From positions 5,146,001-5,210,000 of the forward strand of contig NZ_CP068771.1 in NCBI RefSeq assembly GCF_018336935.1: DNA of 64,000 nucleotides, given 5' to 3'. A program made the translations under genes and the position numbers. Origin of the DNA: Serratia plymuthica. Lineage in GTDB: Bacteria; Pseudomonadota; Gammaproteobacteria; Enterobacterales; Enterobacteriaceae. The notes beneath the pieces are model-generated. The model was not told the DNA's origin. It made no database searches and saw only the letters and a list, made by a program, of their open reading frames with translations. Of this stretch, positions 45,093-53,407 are shown in pieces (position 1 is the first letter of the stretch; each line of letters opens with the position of its first letter).

Positions 45093-45282
45093 GGGGCTAT
45101 TATAACGCCAGAGTGATGAGATGCTTTTGGCACAATGTGCTTATTGTTGATGAGTTTTGTATGGCTATCTGTTTTTTCTTGTATTTTTGTATAATGGTAT
45201 GATTTTTAACGTATTAATATATTTTTTATCATTGCGTGCTGTATTTGTTTTGTCTGTAATGTTTTGTGGAAGTTCGCGCACA

Positions 45283-45362
45283 TTTACACTTTGAATCATT
45301 TATTAATTACAATGAAACACTATCGGATACTTGGTATCATTTTCTTTCTGGATTAATATAAT
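45283..45362 (+). promoter_or_regulatory. OmpR-binding region and ompC promoter
   Basis: Three consecutive OmpR-like elements (TTTACACTTTGAATCATTTA at 45283, TTACAATGAAACACTATC at 45307, GATACTTGGTATCATT at 45326) precede a perfect -10 TATAAT at 45357-45362 with no good -35. This is the layout of the E. coli ompC C1-C2-C3 region, where OmpR replaces the -35. The predicted leader of about 85 bases is similar to that of E. coli ompC. Confidence 0.75.
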
Positions 45363-45453
45363 CCCTGTTACCAGAATGGTAATGCACAGTCGCGCTAATA
45401 ATGCTCAGAAGAGCAGTGGCCATAGCTCGACATAATTAATGAGGATAATAACG

Positions 45454-46572
45454 ATGAAACTTCGAGTACTCTCCCTGATAGTACCCGCGTTGCTGGTTGC
45501 AGGCACAGCAGGCGCGGCGGAAATCTACAACAAAGACGGCAATAAGCTGGATTTGTTCGGTAAAATCGATGGTCTTCACTATTTCTCCGACGACAAAAAT
45601 TCCGATGGCGACCAGTCTTATATGCGGTTCGGCCTGCGTGGCGAAACCCAAATCAGCGATCAACTGACCGGTTATGGCGAGTGGGAATATCAGGCGAACC
45701 TTAACCATGCGGAAAGTCAAGATAACAATAACTTTACCCGTGTCGGTTTCGCCGGTCTGAAATTTGGCGACTACGGCTCGCTGGATTACGGCCGTAATTA
45801 TGGCGTGCTGTATGACATCGGCGCCTGGACCGACGTTCTGCCGGAGTTCGGTGGCGACACTTACGGTGCAGACAACTTCATGTTCCAGCGTACCAACGGT
45901 GTACTGACTTACCGTAATACCGGCTTCTTCGGTTTGGTCGATGGCCTGAACTTTGCCCTGCAATACCAGGGTAAAAATGACAGCGCGACCGAATCCAACA
46001 ATGGTCGTGACGTGCTGGCGCAGAACGGTGACGGTTATGGCATGTCCGCGTCTTACGATCTGGGCTATGGCATCAGCGCGGCGGCCGCATACTTCTCTTC
46101 CGATCGCACGAACGATCAAAATGGCGTGAACGGCAACTACAGCAACATTCTCGGCCGTGGCGATAAAGCCGAAGCCTACAGCGGCGGTCTGAAATATGAC
46201 GCCAACAACGTTTACCTGGCGGCGATGTATACCCAGTCTTATAACGCCACTCGCTTCGGCAGCAGCGACAGCTCCGTTTACGGCTATGCCGACAAAGCGC
46301 AGAACGTTGAAGTTGTTGCGCAGTACCAGTTTGACTTCGGCCTGCGTCCGTCCGTGGCTTACCTGCAGTCAAGAGGCAAGGACATTGGTCGCGGTTACGG
46401 CGATCAGGATCTTATGAAGTATGTTGACGTGGGGGCGACCTACTACTTCAACAAAAATATGTCCACCTACGTTGATTACAAAATCAACCTGCTGGATGAC
46501 AACAACTTCACCAACGCCGCCGGCATCAACACCGACAACGTGGTTGCCTTGGGCCTGGTTTACCAGTTCTAA
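45454..46572 (+). CDS. ompC: OmpC-type trimeric porin
   Basis: This is a general porin with a 21-residue signal peptide ([21 protein letters not shown], cleaved before [16 protein letters not shown]) and 372 residues in total. Strands alternate and the C-terminus is Tyr-Gln-Phe, the BAM recognition end. The constriction loop L3 holds [16 protein letters not shown], and the acidic and arginine eyelet residues typical of enterobacterial porins are present. It is called OmpC because of the adjacent micF and OmpR-type promoter. ATG 45454 follows GAGGATAATAACG, much like E. coli ompC. MicF, encoded divergently upstream, represses the alternative porin ompF. Confidence 0.93.
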   Translation: MKLRVLSLIVPALLVAGTAGAAEIYNKDGNKLDLFGKIDGLHYFSDDKNSDGDQSYMRFGLRGETQISDQLTGYGEWEYQANLNHAESQDNNNFTRVGFAGLKFGDYGSLDYGRNYGVLYDIGAWTDVLPEFGGDTYGADNFMFQRTNGVLTYRNTGFFGLVDGLNFALQYQGKNDSATESNNGRDVLAQNGDGYGMSASYDLGYGISAAAAYFSSDRTNDQNGVNGNYSNILGRGDKAEAYSGGLKYDANNVYLAAMYTQSYNATRFGSSDSSVYGYADKAQNVEVVAQYQFDFGLRPSVAYLQSRGKDIGRGYGDQDLMKYVDVGATYYFNKNMSTYVDYKINLLDDNNFTNAAGINTDNVVALGLVYQF

Positions 46573-46593
46573 GCAACAGAGTGTGAATGTGAG

Positions 46594-46619
46594 CGCGGCC
46601 TTCGGGCCGCGTTTTTTTT
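46594..46619 (+). terminator. Intrinsic terminator of ompC
   Basis: CGCGGCC-TTCG-GGCCGCG, a 7-bp stem with a UUCG loop, followed by eight T residues, 22 bases after the stop. Confidence 0.92.
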
Positions 46620-46723
46620 GCCTGCGATTAGGCACAAAGGGCTATTTGTCTGGCACGGATTGCTATTTCGACGCGGCCTGGTTTGCCTAAGCTCTAGCTG
46701 TGTAAATAAATCAGGGGGTTATT

Positions 46724-47140
46724 ATGAAGCTCAGCATAGATCGGGTTATTGAAACTGTCTTGTACGTGCGCGATATCGAACGCGCCGATGCCTTTTACCA
46801 ACAGGTGTTACAGCTGCCTGCTATGGTGGCCAACGAGCGCTTTCGCGCTTACAACGTGGGCGAAAAAAGCGCATTGCTGCTGTTTATCGAGGGTGATTCG
46901 CTTAAAGGGGCACATTATCCGAATGGATATATTCCCCCGCACGACGGCAACGGGCCATTGCATATCGGGCTGGCAGTGGCGAAAGAACAGTTGCCGCATT
47001 GGGAACTGCACCTGATGGCGCACGACATAGAGATAGAAGGGCGGATGACCTGGGAACATGGCGGGGAGAGTCTTTATTTCCGCGATCCCGACGGCCACCT
47101 GCTGGAGTTGGTGACGCCGGGGATCTGGGCCAATTACTGA
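46724..47140 (+). CDS. VOC-superfamily protein (glyoxalase/bleomycin-resistance fold)
   Basis: A single-domain 138-residue protein with paired beta-alpha-beta-beta-beta modules. The N-terminal VIETVLYVRDIERADAFYQQVL, the metal-ligand candidates His in PLHIGLAV and Glu in HLLELVTPG, and the YFRDPDGH turn are standard for the vicinal-oxygen-chelate superfamily. The substrate is unknown; antibiotic-binding, glyoxalase-like and dioxygenase-like activities all occur in this fold. It converges on the TetR gene with a seven-base overlap of stop regions. Confidence 0.85.
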   Translation: MKLSIDRVIETVLYVRDIERADAFYQQVLQLPAMVANERFRAYNVGEKSALLLFIEGDSLKGAHYPNGYIPPHDGNGPLHIGLAVAKEQLPHWELHLMAHDIEIEGRMTWEHGGESLYFRDPDGHLLELVTPGIWANY

Positions 47141-47712
47141 TGGCGCCAGGCCAGTGCCAACGCTTCAAGCATTCCACTCAGCAGCAGCAGCGTGTTTTCT
47201 GCCTGCTGCTCGATTTGCACTTTGACGATTGCCCCGTCGATCAGCATCCCCAGCATTGCCGCGCGCTGTTCACGCTCCGGGCCGGCGGGTAAATGACGTG
47301 CAATTTCTTCAGCCATTTGCCCCTTGTGCCGTCGTGCAATGTCCAGGCTTTCCGGCAGCATATCCGCCAGCTCCACCGCCGTATTGATAAAAGCGCAACC
47401 GCGGTAGTGCGAGTCGTTGAACCATTCCGCAAGGCAGGGCACTAAAGCCGACAGCACATCCCCTCGGGTTGCGACATGCTGCGTCAGAGACCGGCTAAAC
47501 CAGGCTAGCCATTGCTCATGGCGGTAGGCCAGAAAGGCTGCAATCAGATCGTTCTTGCTGGGGAAGTGCCGATAAAACGTCACCTTTGTCACGCCAGACT
47601 CGTTGATGATGCGATCAATGCCGGTCGCGCGCACTCCTTCACGGTAAAACAGATCGTGCGCCTTCAGCAGGATGCGCTGGCGTGCAGGCAGAGCGTTAGC
47701 TGTAACAGACAT
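47134..47712 (-). CDS. TetR/AcrR-family repressor
   Basis: A 192-residue regulator. The N-terminal HTH spans about residues 10-56 (RQRILLKAHDLFYREG, IINESGVTKVTFYRHFPSKNDL). The C-terminal ligand-binding domain has the RGCAFINTAVEL motif of the LmrA/YxaF subgroup. It is divergent from a DUF1348 gene, with two identical inverted-repeat operators in the 113-base gap, so it most likely represses that gene and itself. The ligand is unknown. ATG 47712 is preceded by AGGTGA. Confidence 0.9.
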   Translation of the reverse strand: MSVTANALPARQRILLKAHDLFYREGVRATGIDRIINESGVTKVTFYRHFPSKNDLIAAFLAYRHEQWLAWFSRSLTQHVATRGDVLSALVPCLAEWFNDSHYRGCAFINTAVELADMLPESLDIARRHKGQMAEEIARHLPAGPEREQRAAMLGMLIDGAIVKVQIEQQAENTLLLLSGMLEALALAWRHQ

Positions 47713-47746
47713 CAGATCACCTCATAAAATATTTGCCGGATTGATT

Positions 47747-47800
47747 GTAGACAACTCTGTCTACATGCGCTAGCTTAATTGAGTAGACAGACCTGTCTAC
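47747..47800. promoter_or_regulatory. Two identical operators for the divergent TetR-family regulator
   Basis: GTAGACA-N4-TGTCTAC occurs exactly at 47747-47764 and again at 47783-47800, with centres 36 bases apart. The first is extended to TGTAGACA-ACTC-TGTCTACA. Their position between the divergent TetR and DUF1348 genes makes them strong candidates for its binding sites. Confidence 0.8.
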
Positions 47801-47825
47801 ATAACATTAAGCACAGAGGTGAGCA

Positions 47826-48293
47826 ATGAGCATTAAACCCCCGTTACCGCCATTTACCCGTGAATCAGCCATCGAGAAAGTCCGTTTGGCGGAGGATGCC
47901 TGGAACAGCCGCGATCCTGAACGCGTGTCGCAGGTTTATTCTGTAGATACCCATTGGCGCAATCGGGCAGAGTTCGTTGATGGCCGGGAGGCGGTCTGCG
48001 AGTTCTTGCGGCGCAAGTGGGCTAAAGAGCTGGAGTATCGGTTGATTAAGGAACTGTGGGCGTTCGACGGCGCGCGTATCGCAGTGCGGTTTGCCTATGA
48101 ATGGCGCGATGATTCCGGCAACTGGTACCGCAGCTTTGGCAACGAGAACTGGGAGTTTAATCCGGATGGGCAGATGATAAACCGACATGCCTGTATCAAT
48201 GATATGCCGATCCCTGAACAAGATCGCCGATTCCATTGGCCGCTTGGCCGCCGGCCGGATGATGTCCCGGCCCTGAGTGATTTTGGCTTCTGA
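47826..48293 (+). CDS. DUF1348/SnoaL-like (NTF2-fold) protein
   Basis: This 155-residue protein has the DUF1348 pattern: [23 protein letters not shown] at the N-terminus, [18 protein letters not shown], the aromatic-rich [23 protein letters not shown], and the C-terminal [13 protein letters not shown]. The NTF2-like fold often binds small hydrophobic ligands; family members are of unknown function. It is probably controlled by the divergent TetR regulator through the paired operators upstream. Start ATG 47826 follows AGAGGTGA. Confidence 0.88.
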   Translation: MSIKPPLPPFTRESAIEKVRLAEDAWNSRDPERVSQVYSVDTHWRNRAEFVDGREAVCEFLRRKWAKELEYRLIKELWAFDGARIAVRFAYEWRDDSGNWYRSFGNENWEFNPDGQMINRHACINDMPIPEQDRRFHWPLGRRPDDVPALSDFGF

Positions 48294-48436
48294 TGCGGTT
48301 ATTGATGATCGACCGCAGCTCCCTATGACGCCTGGAAATAAGGGGTGTTTCAGTCTGGAGAGTAAACATTAATTATTTTTTAGGCGGGTTTGTTTTAGGC
48401 GTAATAAATCCTGCCTTAATAAATAAGACATGTAAA

Positions 48437-48877
48437 TTAAAATGATTGTGTTGAACGAGTAAATAACGGCGGGGCTCGTGTTCGATAATATGGGAAAGTG
48501 GCCGGAGTAATAACGAGGTAAATAGTTGAAATAATACGGGGCGCGCACTGAACAGACAGGGGCGGCGCCGCAGGTATCAGGGCCATCAGCGGCGGGTTGT
48601 GGTGTAACAGACTGCAATAGCCGCAGAGATCAAAACAGGCGCCGGAGGCCATATCGGCCATGTCGTGGCCTGCTGGCGGGCTTTCTTCAGGCATATGGCT
48701 CATCATCGCCATATGCTCGGCATGCTCCTCGCCCGTCGGCATCTCCATAGTCATCTCTTTGTTATTGATATTATTTTTTGAGAGGTGCGAGGAGATGGGC
48801 GGTGCGATGAAAACCATCAACATAGCGAATAAGCCCAGCCAGGCCAGCGTGCGCATATGTTGAGTGGACAATTTCAC
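48437..48877 (-). CDS. DUF2946-family membrane protein with a His/Met-rich loop
   Basis: About 146 residues from a GTG at 48877; the ATG at 48856 is an alternative start and the N-terminus is uncertain. A hydrophobic helix (MRTLAWLGLFAMLMVFIAPP) is followed by a loop rich in His and Met (EEHAEHMAMMSHMPEE, AGHDMADM), then CFDLCGYCSLLHHNPP and a tail ending in RAPPLF, as is usual in DUF2946. The function of the family is unknown; members often sit beside TonB receptors, PepSY proteins or copper genes. Here it is divergent from a PepSY protein that carries a very similar His/Met-rich stretch, which suggests a shared metal. Confidence 0.75.
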   Translation of the reverse strand: MKLSTQHMRTLAWLGLFAMLMVFIAPPISSHLSKNNINNKEMTMEMPTGEEHAEHMAMMSHMPEESPPAGHDMADMASGACFDLCGYCSLLHHNPPLMALIPAAPPLSVQCAPRIISTIYLVITPATFPYYRTRAPPLFTRSTQSF

Positions 48878-48937
48878 CGGTAAGGTATTCCAGAGCCAGA
48901 GGGTAAATGAAGACTGATGATAGTAATTGTGCCTGCA

Positions 48938-48990
48938 TTGTAACATTAATGAGAATTAAGCTAAACAGCGAAGAAATCTGTTTGTTAAAT
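48938..48990. promoter_or_regulatory. AT-rich divergent region with Fur-like sequence
   Basis: The gap between the DUF2946 and PepSY genes contains TAATGAGAATTAAG (48947-48960), which resembles one side of the Fur consensus AATGATAAT-C-ATTATC, and a second weaker stretch (AAATGAAAATAATTC). Iron control is possible but each match is imperfect. Confidence 0.35.
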
Positions 48991-49044
48991 GAAAATAATT
49001 CGGGTAGATTTCGAATCACTCCATTTAAGCACGGATAGCCTCTT

Positions 49045-50463
49045 ATGTCTGAACGCGCCTCTGCGTTGCCTACTGCTGCGCAGAATATTAATCAGCAGGT
49101 AACCACCCGCAGTTGGTTTATTCCATTAATGATGCGGATTCATTTCTATATTGGTCTTTTTGTCGGGCCATTTTTACTTATTGCCGCATTAAGCGGAATA
49201 TTTTACGCACTGACGCCGCAAATTGAATCCCGCCTGTATGCTCAGCAGCTGTTTAACGATAGCACCGGGCCGACACTGCCGTTAGCACGGCAGATAACCG
49301 CCGCTCAGGCGGTGGCACCGCGGCAGGCTTCGCTTTCGGCGGTAAGGCCGTCACCTGGCGAAGGCGAGAATACTCGCGTGCTGTTTAACGTTGCGGGATT
49401 AAAGGCTTCGGAACGGCTGGCGGTGTTTGTTGATCCGGTTACGGCGCAAACGCATGGCGCGATGACGGTTTATGGCACCAGTGGCGTATTACCGCTGCGC
49501 ACCTGGTTGGATCAATTTCATCGCAGCTTGTTGCTGGGGGATTTTGGCCGCAATTATAGCGAACTGGCCGCTTCCTGGCTGTGGATTGCGGCGCTGGGCG
49601 GTTTGATCCTCTGGGGAGCGCGCAAGCGCAGGAACAAGAAAACGAGTCATAGGCGCAAAGGTTTACGTTGGCTGCATGAGAAAAGCGGCGTGTTGCTGCT
49701 CATCGGCCTGTTGTTCTTTTCCGCCACCGGGCTGACCTGGTCACAATGGGCCGGTGAGAATATCGGCGTGCTGCGCCAGCAACTGGGCTGGTCGACACCC
49801 TCGCTGTCTATGGCGCTTGGCGGGCCGAGTACGCAACCTGCTGATGAGCATGCCGAACACCGTGGCCACATGATGCACATGCCAATGGCTGAACCGCCTC
49901 AGGACCATGCCATGTATGACAGAGCGCTGGCAGTCGCGCGTGGGGCAGGCATTGATGCCGCCAGGGTTGAAATCAAGCAACCGGCTTCTGCAGGCCAAGC
50001 CTGGGCGGTGATGGAGATTGATCGCAGCTGGCCGACGCAGGTTGACGCCGTGGCAATCGATCCCGCGACTATGGCAATCGTTGATCGGGTCAGATTCGAA
50101 CAATACCCGCTCGCGGCAAAGTTGACGCGCTGGGGCATCGATCTGCATATGGGTATCTTGTTCGGTCTGGCAAATGAGCTGGCGTTGGTGGCTTTCGCCG
50201 CTGGGCTGGCGGCGATGGTGCTGATGGGGTATTTGATGTGGTGGCGCGGCCGGCCCACGCGGGCGGTGCGTAAACCGTTGCACTCACCCTTTATGTTGTT
50301 GCGCAAAACGCCCAAAGGGCCGCTGTTGCTGATTGTCAGCCTCACGTTGCTACTGGGGTTCTGCCTGCCGGTAATGGGCGTTAGCCTGCTGGCCTTTTTG
50401 CTGTGCGATCTGCTGTGGTTTCTGATCGTGCGGCGGAGTGAACCGCACCTATCGACAAAGTGA
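49045..50463 (+). CDS. PepSY-associated transmembrane protein (PiuB-like)
   Basis: A 472-residue inner-membrane protein with helices near residues 30-52, 175-192, 213-230, 375-398 and 415-460. The PepSY_TM pattern is visible: MRIHFYIGLFVGPFLLIAALSGIFYAL, LDQFHRSLLLGDFGR, WLHEKSGVLLLIGLLFFSATGL. Conserved histidines in the helices suggest haem or electron-transfer function, as in PepSY-type ferric reductases. Between helices lies a His/Met-rich segment (DEHAEHRGHMMHMPM) resembling that of the divergent DUF2946 protein. Siderophore-iron or copper reduction are the likely roles; the sequence does not decide. Confidence 0.82.
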   Translation: MSERASALPTAAQNINQQVTTRSWFIPLMMRIHFYIGLFVGPFLLIAALSGIFYALTPQIESRLYAQQLFNDSTGPTLPLARQITAAQAVAPRQASLSAVRPSPGEGENTRVLFNVAGLKASERLAVFVDPVTAQTHGAMTVYGTSGVLPLRTWLDQFHRSLLLGDFGRNYSELAASWLWIAALGGLILWGARKRRNKKTSHRRKGLRWLHEKSGVLLLIGLLFFSATGLTWSQWAGENIGVLRQQLGWSTPSLSMALGGPSTQPADEHAEHRGHMMHMPMAEPPQDHAMYDRALAVARGAGIDAARVEIKQPASAGQAWAVMEIDRSWPTQVDAVAIDPATMAIVDRVRFEQYPLAAKLTRWGIDLHMGILFGLANELALVAFAAGLAAMVLMGYLMWWRGRPTRAVRKPLHSPFMLLRKTPKGPLLLIVSLTLLLGFCLPVMGVSLLAFLLCDLLWFLIVRRSEPHLSTK

Positions 50464-50530
50464 AGTTTGTAGAAAAGCCTTTCCTCTTCTAGACTTAGAG
50501 AACAACAAACGTACGTTAAGAGGACAAGCC

Positions 50531-50860
50531 ATGACTAATAAGCTGGTTTTAGCCGTTTGCACCGCAGCGACATTTTCCATTCTTGCCGGTTGTACCGCTT
50601 ATGACAGGGCCGCCAGTTACGTGAAGGAACCTGTGGTAAGCGATGTAAAGGTAGGGATGACTAAACAGCAGGTGCGGGCAATTGCCGGCCCACCGTCAAC
50701 CTCTGCAACGCTGGTTAATGCGCAGGGGACTTGCGACACTTATGCGGTGGCGCCGCGCGACGGTAAAGTGCAAACCTATTTTGTCAGTTACAGCGACACC
50801 GGTCATGTGATGAACAAGGGCTATCAGACCTGTTCAGACTACGACTCTCAGCCTAAATAA
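50531..50860 (+). CDS. osmE: Osmotically inducible lipoprotein OsmE
   Basis: A 109-residue lipoprotein with the lipobox LAGC (Cys near residue 20) and an SmpA/OmlA-like domain (DVKVGMTKQQVRAIAGPPS). It matches E. coli OsmE through GTCDTYAVAPRDGK, DTGHVMNKGYQTC and its short tail. The envelope role is not well defined. ATG 50531 follows AAGAGGACAAGCC; the longer frame upstream overlaps the PepSY gene and is not credible. A terminator follows at 50883. Confidence 0.92.
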   Translation: MTNKLVLAVCTAATFSILAGCTAYDRAASYVKEPVVSDVKVGMTKQQVRAIAGPPSTSATLVNAQGTCDTYAVAPRDGKVQTYFVSYSDTGHVMNKGYQTCSDYDSQPK

Positions 50861-50882
50861 GCCTTACTGCGCTGAACAATAA

Positions 50883-50905
50883 AACCTCGCGTTGGCGGGG
50901 TTTTT
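50883..50905 (+). terminator. Intrinsic terminator of osmE
   Basis: AACCTCGC-GTTG-GCGGGGTT, an 8-bp stem with one wobble, followed by a T-rich run, about 22 bases after the stop. Confidence 0.85.
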
Positions 50906-51016
50906 CATTTTTTAACCGCCAGTCGCATGAAGTTTAAGCAAATGCGCTTTTTACTGCATTTTTTTGCATGAAACAGTAGACATTTCATAACGGTATCGCT
51001 AATATCTGCGCCCATT

Positions 51017-51104
51017 GGAAGGATGGCCGAGTGGTTTAAGGCAACGGTCTTGAAAACCGTCGAGTGTAACAGCTCCCAGAGTTCGAATCTCTGTCCTTCC
51101 GCCA
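51017..51104 (+). tRNA. tRNA-Ser (anticodon TGA)
   Basis: An 88-nt class II tRNA from GGAAGGATGGCCGAG to an encoded CCA end. The anticodon loop CTTGAAA gives TGA, reading UCA codons. The long variable arm, T-loop GTTCGAATC and acceptor pairing GGAAGGA/TCCTTCC are all intact. Confidence 0.96.
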
Positions 51105-51110
51105 AATTAA

Positions 51111-51186
<76 letters not shown>

Positions 51187-51217
51187 TATTAAGTTATACT
51201 GACGTTTAGTCCGTCTT

Positions 51218-51253
51218 AAAACCCAGTAATCTAAAAGATTACTGGGTTTTTTT
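51218..51253 (+). terminator. Intrinsic terminator of the tRNA-Ser/tRNA-Thr transcript
   Basis: A 14-bp perfect stem (AACCCAGTAATCT / AGATTACTGGGTT and flanking A/T) with loop AAA, followed by a T run. Confidence 0.92.
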
Positions 51254-51319
51254 CTTTCGCTTTTTTAATCAGGATCGTTAAACTGACATCGACCGAGAGC
51301 AAACTTACTGGGTCTGTCT

Positions 51320-51353
51320 AACCCCTTCCTTGTAAATATTACAGGAGGGGGTT
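51320..51353 (-). terminator. Hairpin downstream of the acyltransferase gene
   Basis: AACCCC-TTCCT-TGTAA and TTACA-GGAGG-GGGTT form an imperfect stem of about 15 bp, 23 bases past the acyltransferase stop. No T tract is present on the minus strand, so termination efficiency is uncertain. Confidence 0.5.
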
Positions 51354-51375
51354 ATTGCATCATCTACCTTTGCTT

Positions 51376-52524
51376 TTACGGCAAGGCAATGGCTTTGCTC
51401 AGCTTACGACTGATAATTGTTTTGCCCAGTTTGATGCCCGGTTTTTCGATAAACTTATAGAGCAACACTGCAATCCCATAAGTTATGGGCAAAATGATAA
51501 TAGATGCAGTCATAAATCTTGCTATGGAAGGCAATCCGGCAAATTGGGGGGTTGACAGCAGGAAAGCGATGACAGGAAGAACTATTAACAGATGCAGCAG
51601 ATACACGGAGTAGGAAACATCCCCCATAAAGACGCTAACCTTATTGGTCAGTATCCAGCGAGGGAAACGCAGCACGTTCGCCCAGAGGCTACCTTCAACC
51701 CTTGGCCAAAGAATAGTAGCCAACATTAAAAGCATGCCAATTTCAGCCAGAAAACGGATCTTGTTAAAACTATCTTGCATATAAATACTGATGCAAGCTG
51801 CAGCCAAGGCAAAAAACACATATTTAAAGCTTTTTCCGCGTATAGCTTCAGAAATAAACATGCCAGCTATAAAAAGATGCAACTTTATCAGTATCATTGA
51901 TGGCATAGGGAACGCGGAAAAGTAATTAGGCAACAACTGTTTAGCAATCACGCACAGTGCAATTACGGTAAAACATGCCCGCGCGAAGCCTAGCTGCATT
52001 ACGGCTAACATTATGAATGGAAAAAGGAAATAGAACTGCATTTCCAGCCCTATGCTCCAGTCTGGCAGCACGGTATTAAATGAAAAGCTTGGCAGAAAGC
52101 CAAACATAAACGTTACATGGGTAAAAATGTTTAATAACGAGTTATCGCTATAGCGTGAACTATTAGTTTGGGTTGCGCTATAAAAACTGCTGATAGTTTC
52201 CCGAGCCTCACCAAAATAACTGCCAAAACCAATAGCAAAAACGAGTAATACATAGTAAAGCGGGGCTATACGGAAGAAGCGGCGTAGCCAAAATTTCTTG
52301 AAGGTCGCACTTTCAGTCCAAGGTTCTTTCTCTTTACGCTCGACATAATTTTTAGCCATCAGATAGCCAGAAAGCAAGATGAATAGATCAACCCCGATTC
52401 CAGGATCTGAAAGTATGGGGAAGTGAAAACTGGTTAATATACAAATATGGCCCAAAATGACCCATAAAGACGCCAGACCACGTAACCCTTCCAGCTCCTG
52501 CGACCATTTCTTAGCAGGTTGCAT
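51376..52524 (-). CDS. Acyltransferase-3 family membrane protein (OafA-like O-acetylase)
   Basis: A 382-residue protein with about ten membrane helices. Family landmarks are the N-terminal ELEGLRGLASLWVILGH with the conserved His, GVDLFILLSGYLMAKNY, and FWLRRFFRIAPLYYV. Members acetylate O-antigen, lipopolysaccharide or other envelope glycans in the inner membrane. The acceptor here is unknown. Its lower GC content, position between tRNA genes and absence from the surrounding conserved gene order suggest acquisition by transfer. ATG 52524 follows AGAGGGG at good spacing. Confidence 0.85.
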   Translation of the reverse strand: MQPAKKWSQELEGLRGLASLWVILGHICILTSFHFPILSDPGIGVDLFILLSGYLMAKNYVERKEKEPWTESATFKKFWLRRFFRIAPLYYVLLVFAIGFGSYFGEARETISSFYSATQTNSSRYSDNSLLNIFTHVTFMFGFLPSFSFNTVLPDWSIGLEMQFYFLFPFIMLAVMQLGFARACFTVIALCVIAKQLLPNYFSAFPMPSMILIKLHLFIAGMFISEAIRGKSFKYVFFALAAACISIYMQDSFNKIRFLAEIGMLLMLATILWPRVEGSLWANVLRFPRWILTNKVSVFMGDVSYSVYLLHLLIVLPVIAFLLSTPQFAGLPSIARFMTASIIILPITYGIAVLLYKFIEKPGIKLGKTIISRKLSKAIALP

Positions 52525-52698
52525 TGGCAAGCCCCTCTGAACAATATTTCATTAACAACTACCCATATTCAGGTGAATTTTTGTCAGTATAGCATGGCAT
52601 ATTTAGATAGTTTACCGGGGCAATGTCTGAATTTGGCACTGGCGATCGTTATGTAGGTGGGGTTGTCAGGGGCGCGTTACATACAAATCGCAGTCATG

Positions 52699-52777
52699 AA
52701 AAAACCAACCGCAATGGGTTGGTTTTTCTAAGGGTTTTTGGTCGGCATGTGAGGATTCGCCCCCCCACACCCCATGA
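52699..52777. repeat. Left copy of a 61-bp direct repeat and tRNA-Pro 3' remnant (att-like)
   Basis: 52699-52759 is 58/61 identical to 54293-54353, which is the 3' end of tRNA-Pro plus its terminator. The match continues after an 8-base deletion through ACACCCCATGA (52767-52777), the tRNA anticodon-loop region, and then stops. This is the expected scar of an element integrated at the 3' end of tRNA-Pro. Confidence 0.75.
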
Positions 52778-52831
52778 AACCGTTGGATAATCGCTGCAGC
52801 CTGCACCATTACTGGCTTTGAATACTTTTTT

Positions 52832-52847
52832 CTGTATATAAATACAG
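52832..52847. promoter_or_regulatory. LexA (SOS) box at the left end of the element
   Basis: CTGTATATAAATACAG fits the LexA consensus CTGT-N8-ACAG exactly, with an AT-rich centre. No intact gene begins directly downstream on either strand. A similar box precedes the DinI-like gene at 54182. Confidence 0.7.
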
Positions 52848-52904
52848 TGTGCCTCTCGCATAAGTTGGCCTGTACACATCAACAAGTTAGGGTGTCTTTT
52901 ACCA

Positions 52905-53081
52905 TCACCCTGTTTTTATTTCACGATGGGGAACTACCACCCAGTCGATATGGTTCTGTGTATAAATCTTCGTGGATTTTGCATCGCTGTGAGACATACG
53001 GCCCTGCGGGTCTATCCCTTGATTATCGAACAAGTATGCGGCTAATGCCCTTATCTCGTAGAACGTCGGACGCTCATCCAT
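52905..53081 (-). pseudogene. Phage tyrosine integrase, C-terminal fragment
   Basis: The last 58 residues of the frame read RPTFYEIRALAAYLFDNQG, then SHSDAKSTKIYTQNHIDW, the end of a phage-type tyrosine recombinase. The R of the HxxR box (here YEIR, with His replaced by Tyr) and the nucleophile Tyr in KIY are recognisable. The frame upstream of this segment is unrelated, so only the tail survives. Position beside the tRNA-Pro repeat fits a former integrase. Confidence 0.65.
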
Positions 53082-53209
53082 TTCTGTGGCCTCTGTAGAG
53101 CATGGCGGAGCGGTGGGTGGCTGGACGTGCTTCACTGTAACAGTTTCAAACACGGAAGCATCGATCACTCGAGCGGGTGGATCGCGTCGTTCAACCTCGC
53201 TCACTAAAC

Positions 53210-53391
53210 GTAAAAAATCAATTCGGCTGAACGTGTTTAACGGTTCACCAAGCGCCGAACAAAATATGAGGCTACCTGAATTGATAGGATGTTCAGCAGT
53301 CTATGACAGTGTTCTTACGGCAGAAGAACAGGTGGATAAACGTGATGATTTGAAAGCGGTTATGTCGCTACGTGGCCAGTTTGTTAACTAA
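53210..53391 (+). pseudogene. C-terminal fragment of a possible phage structural protein
   Basis: Codons from about 53210 to the stop read NVFNGSPSAEQNMRLPELIG and AVYDSVLTAEEQ, resembling the end of a lectin-like (LamG) domain as found in phage tail proteins. There is no credible start in this frame. The assignment is tentative. Confidence 0.3.
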
Positions 53392-53407
53392 AAAAGACTC
53401 GGCGGAG

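Noticed and set aside
48369..48617. 82-codon minus-strand ORF overlapping the DUF2946 gene
   Set aside because: It shares the region with the DUF2946 frame, which has the family's membrane helix and His/Met loop; the alternative frame does not.
52739..52777. Second tRNA-Pro gene
   Set aside because: Only the 3' part is present, with an 8-base deletion in the T-arm/variable region and no acceptor 5' strand. It is a remnant of integration and not a functional tRNA.
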